DNA of 64,000 bases from Gammaproteobacteria bacterium (GTDB lineage: Bacteria > Pseudomonadota > Gammaproteobacteria > Pseudomonadales > Azotimanducaceae). Below, in pieces: positions 45,866 through 54,196 of the stretch (the stretch's first letter is position 1; every line of letters starts with the position of its first letter). The stretch is taken from NCBI GenBank assembly GCA_026707735.1, contig JAPOWH010000023.1, positions 62,001 to 126,000 of the forward strand, in the 5' to 3' direction. Made by a program: the position numbers and the translations under genes. A model generated the notes under the pieces. The model was not told the origin of the DNA. It made no database searches and saw only the letters and a list, made by a program, of their open reading frames with translations.

Positions 45866-46174
45866 CTAATCCTCGCTCTCTTCAAGATCTGTCATTTCTT
45901 CAGACCCGTCGTCGCCGTTGGATTCTGCCGGTTCGACGTCAGTCATTTCTGTCTCTTCGCCGTCAGCTGAGTCGTCAGTGTCGGAAGCTTCTTCAAGATC
46001 CGTCATCTCGGTTGTGCCTTCATCCGTAGTAGCGGTTCCCGTCATCTCGGTCATGTCCATGGTCTCGGACTCAGCTTCATCGGAATTCGCGGCATCGTCG
46101 GTCGATCCGCCTCCCGAACATCCCGTCAAGAAAGCAAACAACGCCACCAGCAATCCAATTGTTCGTAGTTTCAT
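45866..46174 (-). CDS. Small acidic lipoprotein with EMTDLEE repeats
   Basis: A 102-residue lipoprotein (lipobox LTGC near residue 18) whose mature part is nearly all acidic, small or Thr residues. The unit EMTDLEE or EMTDVEP recurs about three times (TEMTDLEEASD, TEMTDVEPAES, EEMTDLEESED). ATG 46174 has GAGGGA seven bases upstream. No family recognised; it could bind metals or act as an acidic spacer at the outer membrane. Confidence 0.6.
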   Translation of the reverse strand: MKLRTIGLLVALFAFLTGCSGGGSTDDAANSDEAESETMDMTEMTGTATTDEGTTEMTDLEEASDTDDSADGEETEMTDVEPAESNGDDGSEEMTDLEESED

Positions 46175-46411
46175 GTGCACGTCCCTCAAACACAATCACA
46201 ACCCATGCTATGCGAGCCGCAATGGGAGTAGAACACTTCGTGCAGCACGCATGCCTCAAGCATGTTAACACTATTTTTGTTCACTGCGACTACCTAGGTA
46301 CCTTGACATTGTGTTCGTGCCAACGTCCGTGGGTGGATAGGTTGAAGTATGGTTTGTTTAACGCCATGCGTGAGATTTCTGCAATTGCAACTGCTAGGGT
46401 CTTCGGTTTTT

Positions 46412-46813
46412 CTAGTCATTGTTCTGAACTGGCACCGGAGTCTCGAAACACAAGGTCCTGCCGTCCGGGTCTTGTAAGAAGATCTGTTTCATTGGATAGA
46501 AGGCCGTGCGAGGCTTGCTTACCTTCAATCCATTACTCACATAACTTTGGTACAACAATTCCACGTCGCTGCAAACGAAGTAAAGCTCGATTTCACTTGT
46601 TACGGACTCTTGTTCCGCTAAGCCAATCTCACCTTCGGATTGCTGCAGCATCAATTCGGCGTCTCCAAATTTAAGGCTGCACCACATCGGTCTGTCATTT
46701 GGCTTCCAAACGTCCACGGTCTCAAACCCTAGGCGTCCGTAGAACTCCATTGACGTTGCCATGTCCTCCACCCACAGCAGAGGGACCACAACCAACGAAA
46801 TCCCTTCGTTCAT
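46412..46813 (-). CDS. VOC (glyoxalase-like) protein
   Basis: A 133-residue VOC-fold protein: VVPLLWVEDMATSMEFYGRL, then EIELYFVCSDVELLYQSYVS and ILE-like end IFLQDPDGRTLCFETP. Related to the VOC protein at 32113-32523. Metal-dependent enzyme or drug-binding protein; substrate unknown. The plus-strand ORF 46159-46674 is its shadow. Confidence 0.75.
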   Translation of the reverse strand: MNEGISLVVVPLLWVEDMATSMEFYGRLGFETVDVWKPNDRPMWCSLKFGDAELMLQQSEGEIGLAEQESVTSEIELYFVCSDVELLYQSYVSNGLKVSKPRTAFYPMKQIFLQDPDGRTLCFETPVPVQNND

Positions 46814-47127
46814 AACTGTTCGCCTACGTCCAATCTAATGCTAACTAGCGACTCGAGAGCCAAGTGCAACGTAGAAACTCGCCGAAACAGATAGCGCATG
46901 GTACTCGCGCTCTACTGAATTTTGACAGCCATCTCCTTTCACTGTATTCATCCGCCGAAAGAACCCAAACAAACAACACTACCGAACATTGTCCGTTGCT
47001 TGGCACGCGGACCTTGTGCACTATCAATCTTGCTATACACTAGTAGCCGGAAATGTGCTCAATTGAGGGGCGCGAAAGCAATCCTCTTCGCAATTGGCGG
47101 CTGAGCATCTAGTAGGTGGAGGAAATC
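46814..47127. other. Intergenic stretch
   Basis: Nothing recognisable apart from the ribosome site GGAGG (47118-47122) of the next gene. Confidence 0.35.
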
Positions 47128-47481
47128 ATGAACCTAGAGCATGTTGTTATGCCGTTAGTACGTTCAAGAGGTTGGATTACGTTCTTGGCAGTCGCAGCTT
47201 TCGTAAATGCAGGATTGCAAATATTGGGGTCGTTCGGATTGGCCATTGTCATTGCATGGTTGCCTATTTGGATTGGGGTGCTTCTAGTTCAAGCATCAAG
47301 TGCCATAGGACGTTACGAACTGAACTTGACGGAAGAAGACATGCAGGAAGGAATGGAAAAGATCGCAATGGCATTCAAGGTCACTTCCGTTTGGATCATC
47401 GTAACAGTCGCTCTGGTCATATTGGTCTTTTTGTTCTTCTTCTCGGCCATTATGATGCTTTTAGGCGGCGGAGTAGCATAG
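47128..47481 (+). CDS. Small DUF5362-like membrane protein
   Basis: A 117-residue protein with two predicted membrane-helix pairs: TFLAVAAFVNAGLQILGSFG plus AIVIAWLPIWIGVLLVQ, then VTVALVILVFLFFFSAIMML. Resembles DUF5362 proteins. Starts at ATG 47128 with GGAGG just upstream (47118-47122). Function unknown. Confidence 0.7.
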   Translation: MNLEHVVMPLVRSRGWITFLAVAAFVNAGLQILGSFGLAIVIAWLPIWIGVLLVQASSAIGRYELNLTEEDMQEGMEKIAMAFKVTSVWIIVTVALVILVFLFFFSAIMMLLGGGVA

Positions 47482-47713
47482 CGAAAACCATGGGCGCCAT
47501 CGCCCCGACCCTTGATTTCACTGCTATTGCAACCGTAGCGAAACTGCAATTGGACGACCATCAATCCCCAAGCACCACTTATGTTGGAATTGGGTAGTGC
47601 TTGCTAATTCAGTCTAGTTGCACGGAAACAGATTAGGCTTGAATGCGCAAGATCCCAATTTAGCAAGTCACAGCGAGTTCCCAAGCACCACATGCAATAT
47701 GTGAACCGAATCC

Positions 47714-48703
47714 ATGGTTGACGACGTTAAGCGAGCTTCAGCAATGCTTGCCACCTATGCCAAAGCCATGCATCGTACTGCTGATTTGCTAAATCCAGAG
47801 TTTCAGCGTGCAGTCGATGCGATCGCTTCGTTGCCTTCCATCTTGGTCATTACTGGACTTGGCAAGAGCGGGTTGGTTGGTCAGAAGGCGGCAGCAACGT
47901 TTTCCAGCACCGGTACTCGTGCGACATTCGTCCACCCTGTCGAAGCGCTGCACGGCGATCTCGGAATCGTCGAGGAACATACTGGAATGCTTGCAATTTC
48001 CAAAAGCGGCGGAAACGAAGAAACGATCGAGTTCGCACGCCAATTCAAGCAAGTAGCTCGCGGTCCTGTCATTACACTAACAGAACCCAACTCGCGTCTA
48101 GAGCAGCAAGCGGACGTCGCGCTGCACATACCCAAGCTACCGGAAATCGACGAGTGGAATCTAGCTCCAACCACGAGCACTATGACTAGCATGGGCATTT
48201 GCGACGTGCTAGCAATCTGTGTACAGCAGCAAAAGAGCTTGACGGCTGAAGATTTCGCTCAATTCCACCCCCACGGCACGCTTGGCAGAAGGTTGTTGCT
48301 GCAAGTGGGCGATCTAATGATTTCAGGCAGCGCACTGCCGATTCGCCCCCTCCACGCGACTTTTTCGGAAGTGATCTACGAAATTTCTTCGAAGGGTCTC
48401 GGTTTGGTTCTGTTAGTCGACAACTCGGGCAGCTACCACGGGTTGCTCACGGACGGGGACATTAGACGCCTGATGGAACGAAAAGAACCAATCACAGAAC
48501 TGAATGCAAGCGAGTGCTTTCGGCTAAGCCGACGTGGTGATGACCTGCCCCCTGTAACTCATGGCTCGTCAAGCGCGCAAGCCAAAGCAATCGATTGCCT
48601 AGAACAAATGCAAGAGGACGAGATTACGTCAATCGTAATACTAGAGGAAAGTCGCCCCATAGGACTGGTACGCATGCAGGACTTGGTCGCGGCGGGTCTG
48701 TAA
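47714..48703 (+). CDS. kdsD: D-arabinose 5-phosphate isomerase (KdsD/KpsF/GutQ family)
   Basis: A 329-residue enzyme with an N-terminal SIS sugar-isomerase domain (GLGKSGLVGQKAAATFSST, EALHGDLGIV, FHPHGTLGRRL) and two C-terminal CBS domains. It converts ribulose 5-phosphate to arabinose 5-phosphate for Kdo synthesis in LPS. The usual lpt neighbours are absent here, so capsule- or sugar-specific function (KpsF/GutQ) remains possible. A weak 6-bp hairpin follows the gene. Confidence 0.85.
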   Translation: MVDDVKRASAMLATYAKAMHRTADLLNPEFQRAVDAIASLPSILVITGLGKSGLVGQKAAATFSSTGTRATFVHPVEALHGDLGIVEEHTGMLAISKSGGNEETIEFARQFKQVARGPVITLTEPNSRLEQQADVALHIPKLPEIDEWNLAPTTSTMTSMGICDVLAICVQQQKSLTAEDFAQFHPHGTLGRRLLLQVGDLMISGSALPIRPLHATFSEVIYEISSKGLGLVLLVDNSGSYHGLLTDGDIRRLMERKEPITELNASECFRLSRRGDDLPPVTHGSSSAQAKAIDCLEQMQEDEITSIVILEESRPIGLVRMQDLVAAGL

Positions 48704-48728
48704 ACGCCTATCACAATTGCTTAGGCGA

Positions 48729-49040
48729 CTAATTCAATACGCGTACCGCGTACTCCCGACCATCAAACGTCTCGAAGTAGTAGCCTATATCCGGATGCTC
48801 TATTTGGGACTTGTCCCCGCTAAGCATTAGGTTTCGTTCCGCAACGTAGGTAGTGCTATGGCTCTGGTCGACTAGCACGCCATACCATGGCTTATTTTTC
48901 GGTGGGCGGCTAATTGCCATTTGGCGATACCAGTCATCCGTCAATCCAAATTCGTTGTCACAAAGATAGATCACGCCGCGATACGCAAATCGAAGGTGTT
49001 CGACAATCTGCCCGGGGTAGAATCTTGGATCGCTTGTCAT
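48729..49040 (-). CDS. hspQ: HspQ (YccV-like) heat shock/hemimethylated DNA-binding protein
   Basis: A 103-residue protein that matches HspQ throughout: PGQIVEHLRFAYRGVIYLCD, WYRQMAISRPPKNKPWYGVL, TTYVAERNL and YYFETFDG. HspQ assists proteolysis by Lon in gammaproteobacteria, and earlier work tied it to hemimethylated DNA. Divergent from the next gene, with 45 bases between. Confidence 0.92.
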   Translation of the reverse strand: MTSDPRFYPGQIVEHLRFAYRGVIYLCDNEFGLTDDWYRQMAISRPPKNKPWYGVLVDQSHSTTYVAERNLMLSGDKSQIEHPDIGYYFETFDGREYAVRVLN

Positions 49041-49085
49041 AGCGTTATTATTGAATTCTGGGGTTCAAACGCAACAACCGCCGAC

Positions 49086-49655
49086 ATGACATTAGGAAAA
49101 ATTCGACAGCTTTGCATATGTCTGGCCTGTGTGCTTGCTTTGCCAGTCTTGACGGATGCCCCCGACCTTACGGGCGATTGGGAATTGGATGAGGAACTTA
49201 CAAAAAAACTCGAGCCTCCAGTGCGAACCAACCGTGATTTCGGGCGGGGGTTAAGAAACGCGGTGCTTCCCGTTCCGGGCGGTCCGGGAGCGCAGAATCC
49301 AAACGCTGCCTCGTTGAAGCAACCGCTCGTACTTGATTGCGTAGGATTGACCCTGTCCAAAATCGACAAGACTGTCGAGATTGAATGCGACAATGGCTCG
49401 GAGCGCGAGTTTCACGTTGGCAATCGCCATGGTCGAAGAACTACATGGCGGGGTAAGCGTCTCACCGAGTCGTATCGATCAACGTCGCGAAGTGTCAAAC
49501 ATCTGTTCACGCTTGACCGAAACGACAACATGATCGTCACGGTGACCATCAAACCGCAAGGTGGCGTTGCGCAAAAGCATGTCCGAGCGTTCAATCGGGT
49601 AACCGAGAGCGAGAATCCAGAACCGGATGCTTCGGATTCAACGGACAGGAATTGA
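49086..49655 (+). CDS. Exported protein with GDWxLDEE motif
   Basis: A 189-residue protein with a Sec signal peptide (CLACVLALPVLTDA) and a mature part beginning DLTGDWELDEELTKKLEPP. It has one long loop, glycine- and proline-rich (GGPGAQNPN), then beta strands, including KHLFTLDRNDNMIVTVTIK. Similar motif at the N-terminus of the lipoprotein 26009-26545, suggesting a shared family. I start it at ATG 49086; upstream frame from 48921 runs into the hspQ gene. Confidence 0.65.
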   Translation: MTLGKIRQLCICLACVLALPVLTDAPDLTGDWELDEELTKKLEPPVRTNRDFGRGLRNAVLPVPGGPGAQNPNAASLKQPLVLDCVGLTLSKIDKTVEIECDNGSEREFHVGNRHGRRTTWRGKRLTESYRSTSRSVKHLFTLDRNDNMIVTVTIKPQGGVAQKHVRAFNRVTESENPEPDASDSTDRN

Positions 49656-49686
49656 GTCAGGTCCTTCTAGTACATCGTTATCGATC

Positions 49687-50664
49687 ATGTCCAATGCCTA
49701 CAACTTTCCACGTGATTGGTCAGCTCCGACTCGGTACCCGGATCCAGCAATAGAGGTTGTAGACCCTAAATTTCGCAAGTACATACTTGGCAGTTCGTCA
49801 TTGGAACGCTTGTATACAGGCGCACGTTGGACAGAGGGTCCTGTTTGGTTCGGAGACGGACGTTACTTCTTGTGCAGCGACATTCCAAATGATCGCATAC
49901 TGCGTTGGGACGAAGTGACCGGCGAGACCACCGTTTGGCGCAAACCGTCAGACAATTCCAACGGTCACACACGAGACAGGCAGGGCCGCTTGGTATCGTG
50001 CGAGCATGGATCTCGCAGGGTTACGCGAACAGAGCACGATGGAACAATTACCGTGCTAATGGACTCGTTTGATGGCAAGAGACTAAATGCGCCCAACGAC
50101 GTAGTTGTCCACCCTGACGGTGCGATTTGGTTTACCGATCCGGGCTATGGTATTCACTGGAACTACGAAGGGCACAAAGCGCCCTTCGAACTGCCGACAC
50201 GGGTCTATCGAATTGATCCAGAGATCGGCAATGCTTCTGTAGTAAATGAATCCTTAGAAAAGCCCAACGGTCTTTGCTTTTCTCCCGACTACAACACTCT
50301 GTACATAGTCGACACCGGCGCGTCACACAAGCCAGGACATCCTCGAGACATTCACGCCTTCGATGTTGAATCGGGATGCAAGCTAGCCAACCACCGCGTT
50401 TTCTGCAATATGGGAAGGACTAGCTCCGATGGCATACGGTGCGACACAGACGGAAATTTGTGGGCAAGTGCGGGCTGGGGCGACCCCAACGAAGACGGCG
50501 TTCATGTGTTCGATCCCGATGGAGCGTTAATCGGCAAGATCCACCTGCCAGAAGGTGCGGCAAATCTCTGCTTTGGTGGAGTCAAGCGAACACGTCTATT
50601 CGTTACCGCGTCTCATTCCATCTACTCGCTGTATGTAGAAGCACAAGGAGTGCCCTACACCTGA
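49687..50664 (+). CDS. SMP-30/gluconolactonase-family protein
   Basis: A 325-residue six-bladed beta-propeller protein of the SMP-30 family: ARWTEGPVWFGDGRYFLCSD (metal Glu), NGHTRDRQGRLVSCEHGSRR, LNAPNDVVVHPDGAIWFTD (metal Asn/Asp), and SSDGIRCDTDGNLWASA with catalytic Asp. It hydrolyses a sugar lactone or a related ester. Start at ATG 49687; the open frame begins 20 codons earlier. Confidence 0.85.
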   Translation: MSNAYNFPRDWSAPTRYPDPAIEVVDPKFRKYILGSSSLERLYTGARWTEGPVWFGDGRYFLCSDIPNDRILRWDEVTGETTVWRKPSDNSNGHTRDRQGRLVSCEHGSRRVTRTEHDGTITVLMDSFDGKRLNAPNDVVVHPDGAIWFTDPGYGIHWNYEGHKAPFELPTRVYRIDPEIGNASVVNESLEKPNGLCFSPDYNTLYIVDTGASHKPGHPRDIHAFDVESGCKLANHRVFCNMGRTSSDGIRCDTDGNLWASAGWGDPNEDGVHVFDPDGALIGKIHLPEGAANLCFGGVKRTRLFVTASHSIYSLYVEAQGVPYT

Positions 50665-50678
50665 CATAAGCTGAACGT

Positions 50679-51455
50679 CTATGGTGAGGAGATTTCACTC
50701 TCCTTATCATCCAGCAGGCGAAGCTTGAACACACCGTCGGGGATCACAGGAATACGAATGCGGATTCGTACCGGTACCTTGCGCCCATCGACCTCTGCTA
50801 GCCATATGTCAACCTTGCGGATTTCATCCTCGTCGTAGATGAACTCGTAACGGCACATCTCCGCTTCTCCGGAGTAGTACTTGCGTCCCTGTCTAAGCTT
50901 CCTGTCTTCTCCCGGATGCTTGAGTTTGATTTGAAACGGGTCTTCACCGTCGTGAACGACCATGTCTTCAGCGCAACTGGCGTTTACCAACATGAATGAC
51001 ATCATGTCTATTCCTTCCGGTGCTGGTATCTCAATATCGGGCTTTCCCGTCTCGCTTATAAAAGCCGTGGACTCTAGAATTCTGATGATCTTGATTTCAG
51101 TTTCGTCCCCTCGCTTTTCACTTTCGGTCAGCTGATACGAAGTAGTGATGGGCCTCTCCTCCTGAAAGACACCCTTCGCTGTGAATTCCCCTTGCCATTT
51201 CAACAACCGTTTCAACGGACCTGTGCCCACAATGGATCCATCGAGTTCGTAGGTGTCGTTCTGAACAGTAAGAAGAGCTTCTAGCTTTCCTACACGGACC
51301 GGCCCCACTCTTCCGTCGTACTTGAGTGCAAATTCAGCAACTGCGTTGGTTTCCTCTGCGTCTTGTTCAGAACCCAATGCATGAACAAGCACAAATACTA
51401 GAAAGGCGCAGCAAGCGCTCGTTCGCAAAACAGACTTTAACTGCGCCACCGACAC
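50679..51455 (-). CDS. DUF3108-domain periplasmic protein
   Basis: A 258-residue exported protein with a signal peptide (CAFLVFVLVHALGSEQ) and a DUF3108 body: FALKYDGRVGPVRVGKLEA, then SYQLTESEKRGDETEIK and EMCRYEFIYDEDEIRKVDIWLAEVDG. GTG start at 51455 overlaps the upstream deacetylase by 19 bases and GAGG lies eight bases upstream. Third gene of the leftward operon; its role is unknown. Confidence 0.8.
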   Translation of the reverse strand: MSVAQLKSVLRTSACCAFLVFVLVHALGSEQDAEETNAVAEFALKYDGRVGPVRVGKLEALLTVQNDTYELDGSIVGTGPLKRLLKWQGEFTAKGVFQEERPITTSYQLTESEKRGDETEIKIIRILESTAFISETGKPDIEIPAPEGIDMMSFMLVNASCAEDMVVHDGEDPFQIKLKHPGEDRKLRQGRKYYSGEAEMCRYEFIYDEDEIRKVDIWLAEVDGRKVPVRIRIRIPVIPDGVFKLRLLDDKESEISSP

Positions 51456-52249
51456 TTCCCTGTCCTCATTCGCAGCTGAAAGCTCAACAGCCCATCGTGG
51501 CCGCTAACCTTTACTCGGCGCAATTGCAATCGTTCCTGGTCAACGTCTTTGGAAACTCCTTGGATTGTAGTGACGGCAGTACGGAAACCCGCTGCATCGA
51601 CGCAAGCCACATCATCTTGGTCAAAAATCCCAAATGGGTACGCAAACGACTGCACCTCCGTTCGAAATCTCTCCTCTAATAATTTCCTGCTCTCGCGAAC
51701 TTCGTTTTCTCGCTGTTCAGTCTCCAAGTCTACAAGGTTCGCATGGGTCAGCGAATGTGCTCCGAGTTCCCAGCGTCCAGTGTCCAGCATGGCTGCGACA
51801 TCCTCATCCAGCAACTTCGGCTCATTCATCAACTCTCCATCCGAGTGGTGCTCCTTCTTAGACTGCGACCAGTCGCGATCGTGCCTGTCAACGACAAGGT
51901 ACAAGGTGGCTTTCGCACTGTACTTTTTCAACAAAGGATCGGCGAGGAGCAGGTTGTCGCGATACCCATCGTCGAATGTGAGTGCCACGCCCTTTCGTTC
52001 AGTCGAACGTTCGATTTCCGACATAAAGAGGAATTTCCAACCATTGTCGCGCAACCAGCGCAATTGACGTTCAAATTCCGCAGGGTCCACCCTTAGCTTG
52101 TTGAATTTAGCTTTCGGTTTTTGCCGGCTAACCATGTGATACATCAAAATTCGAGGCGCAGAATAGTCGATAGTTCTTCGCCACCAAGCGTATTGGTAAG
52201 AGAACAGTAAACCCGCTAACACGGCGATTGCCGCCACAGCTGTCAACAC
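51437..52249 (-). CDS. Membrane-anchored polysaccharide deacetylase
   Basis: A 270-residue NodB-fold deacetylase: membrane anchor (first ~22 residues), TFDDGYRD (Asp93/94), HSLTHA (His165, His169) and SFAYPFGIFD. It removes acetyl from a cell-surface polysaccharide. I start at GTG 52249, where GAGGAG is eight bases upstream, overlapping the glycosyltransferase end by 7 bases; the frame goes up to 52288. Confidence 0.87.
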   Translation of the reverse strand: MLTAVAAIAVLAGLLFSYQYAWWRRTIDYSAPRILMYHMVSRQKPKAKFNKLRVDPAEFERQLRWLRDNGWKFLFMSEIERSTERKGVALTFDDGYRDNLLLADPLLKKYSAKATLYLVVDRHDRDWSQSKKEHHSDGELMNEPKLLDEDVAAMLDTGRWELGAHSLTHANLVDLETEQRENEVRESRKLLEERFRTEVQSFAYPFGIFDQDDVACVDAAGFRTAVTTIQGVSKDVDQERLQLRRVKVSGHDGLLSFQLRMRTGKCRWRS

Positions 52250-53349
52250 GCAGCCAACTCCTCGTACATCGCGATGGTTTCCGAGCACATTCTTTGAAGC
52301 GTCATTGTGTGGTCAGCAATAGATGCAGAGTTGTCAAGAACAGCCTTTATATTCGAGGCGACAGAGTCCAAGTCCCCTAGTCTCGTCGCGCCTCGCGGGT
52401 AAAGTTCTTGAAGAATCTCTCCTACTCCCCCGTGATCGTAGGCTACTACAGGAATACCGAGAGACAGAGCTTCGAGTACAGTTCGTCCAAATGACTCTGG
52501 CGTACGAGACAGTGAGAGTACGACATCACTTGCCGACAAGATTTCGCGGAGATCACTGCGGTGGCCTGCAAACCAGACGTTGTTTCTCAACATGCTTGAC
52601 CCTTGAACCCGCTTCTTTAGCGATTCAGCGTACCGTGTATGCCGCCCTCCGTGACCTCCCACGATCAGTCCCTTGCAGGAACGACCTCCACGATTCAACA
52701 TTTCCAGAACGGAGAGGAAATCGTCGTGCCCCTTCAAACGAGAAATCCGACCAGCCAATGTAACAACCGGAAGGGCGTCGGGATTGAATTCTCTGATGTG
52801 CTCGTTCCAGTCGTCTATCCAATCCTGAGACGGTCTGAAGGACGGATAGTACTTTTCGGGGTCAATCCCTCGTAGTATCAATCGAATCTTGTCAGGATCC
52901 ACACCTTGATAGTTATCCTCGAGATACTCCCTCGCAGTACGGGACACCACTTCAATTCGGTCGCCGCGAGCCACAATCGCGCTGTACCTAGACACCGAGT
53001 GGAGTCCGTGGACGCTTGTTACAAATCGGGGACGCGATTGGGACATGCGACCAAGAGCAAGCATCGTCAACCATGCAGGCAGTCGAGATCGACAATGAAC
53101 TATGTCAATCTTCTCTTGATTGAAGAAACTTTCTAGTTGACGGATGGCCGACAAGCAACCAATGGTCTTTCGTCCAACCTGCATTTGCACGTGACGAACG
53201 CCGTGGGCTGCAAGCTCTGCGACCATGCGCCCACCTTCCGAAATCACAATGGGGTCGTGCTCTGTAGCCGCAAGCGCCGTTGCGACTTCAACGGTGCCAC
53301 GTTCCACTCCGCCACTTTCCAATCGCGGCACGACCTGAACAATTTTCAT
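52243..53349 (-). CDS. Glycosyltransferase family 4
   Basis: A 368-residue GT-B glycosyltransferase: KIVQVVPRLESGGVERGTVEV at the N-terminus, then LAGRISRLKGHDDFLSVLEM and the donor-binding site SLSRTPESFGRTVLEALSLG. Adds a sugar from a nucleotide-sugar to an envelope polysaccharide or lipid. First gene of the leftward operon; it overlaps the deacetylase start, and the DUF924 gene is 30 bases upstream on the same strand. Confidence 0.87.
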   Translation of the reverse strand: MKIVQVVPRLESGGVERGTVEVATALAATEHDPIVISEGGRMVAELAAHGVRHVQMQVGRKTIGCLSAIRQLESFFNQEKIDIVHCRSRLPAWLTMLALGRMSQSRPRFVTSVHGLHSVSRYSAIVARGDRIEVVSRTAREYLEDNYQGVDPDKIRLILRGIDPEKYYPSFRPSQDWIDDWNEHIREFNPDALPVVTLAGRISRLKGHDDFLSVLEMLNRGGRSCKGLIVGGHGGRHTRYAESLKKRVQGSSMLRNNVWFAGHRSDLREILSASDVVLSLSRTPESFGRTVLEALSLGIPVVAYDHGGVGEILQELYPRGATRLGDLDSVASNIKAVLDNSASIADHTMTLQRMCSETIAMYEELAAC

Positions 53350-53379
53350 TTGTCTTACCGACGACGCGGATAGGCGACG

Positions 53380-53988
53380 TCACTGTCCGTAGCTGGACGC
53401 CGACTGCATGAACTCCAATTCTTTGTGGGTGGACTCGCGACCCAAGATCTCGTTTCGGTGAGGAAACCTACCAAACTCTTGAATGATGTCTCTGTGTTCT
53501 TCGAAATACTTGAGGCTTTCCTTGACGTAGTCTTGCCACATTGCTGGACACTCCGACAGCAATCGTTCAGTGACCGACACTCCGTATTCCTGATCGTCGA
53601 GAAATTCGCTGTGCTGAAACGGGTGATAGAGGAAAAGCCTTCCCGGAATCGACAGCTCCTCGTCCAATCCATGTTCCACAGTGCGAATTGCAATAGCACG
53701 GGCCATGGGATCCTGTGCAAATGCCAAAGGGGTGCTGCGATGTATTTGCCGAGAAAACTGGTCTAGTACGATAACAAGTGCTAGCGCCCCCTCCGCCGTC
53801 TTGCCCCAAGACGCCAGAGAATCGCTGCAAGCTCTGTCATATACCTTCCCGAATTTTTCAATAACGCGCTCGTCAAGTTCAGGTCCTCCGCCATACCACA
53901 GCTTTGCCATTTCATCGCACTTTGCGGGATCTGAATGACAGTCGTCGAACCAAAAGTCCAATACTTGCTGATACTCAGCTCTTGACAT
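53380..53988 (-). CDS. DUF924 family protein
   Basis: A 202-residue protein matching DUF924 by VLDFWFDD, VIVLDQFSRQIHR and EFGRFPHRNEILGR. The family is cytosolic and of unknown function, with a helical fold. ATG at 53988. Adjacent to the GT4 gene and perhaps co-transcribed. Confidence 0.85.
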   Translation of the reverse strand: MSRAEYQQVLDFWFDDCHSDPAKCDEMAKLWYGGGPELDERVIEKFGKVYDRACSDSLASWGKTAEGALALVIVLDQFSRQIHRSTPLAFAQDPMARAIAIRTVEHGLDEELSIPGRLFLYHPFQHSEFLDDQEYGVSVTERLLSECPAMWQDYVKESLKYFEEHRDIIQEFGRFPHRNEILGRESTHKELEFMQSASSYGQ

Positions 53989-54196
53989 GATTTACTCGAA
54001 TGAGATTTGTGCTACGGCTTACCTGTTAAAGCCGAGCGCATTGGCACATTAGAAAACTAAGGGGCCACGATTGCCCTGTTTGCCGCTATTGTAATTTTCG
54101 AAGTTGGTATAAATTCATAACTGGTCCATAGACAAACGAGAGCTACGGCGACTTCGCCTTCGTCCAAGACACCTAGCGAACAATTAGTGAGGCAAT

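Noticed and set aside
46159-46674. 171-codon plus-strand ORF
   Set aside because: Antisense to the VOC gene and the acidic lipoprotein; cysteine- and arginine-rich shadow composition.
48705-48727. CGCCTA...TAGGCG hairpin between kdsD and hspQ
   Set aside because: Six-bp stem with an 11-base loop; too weak to call a terminator.
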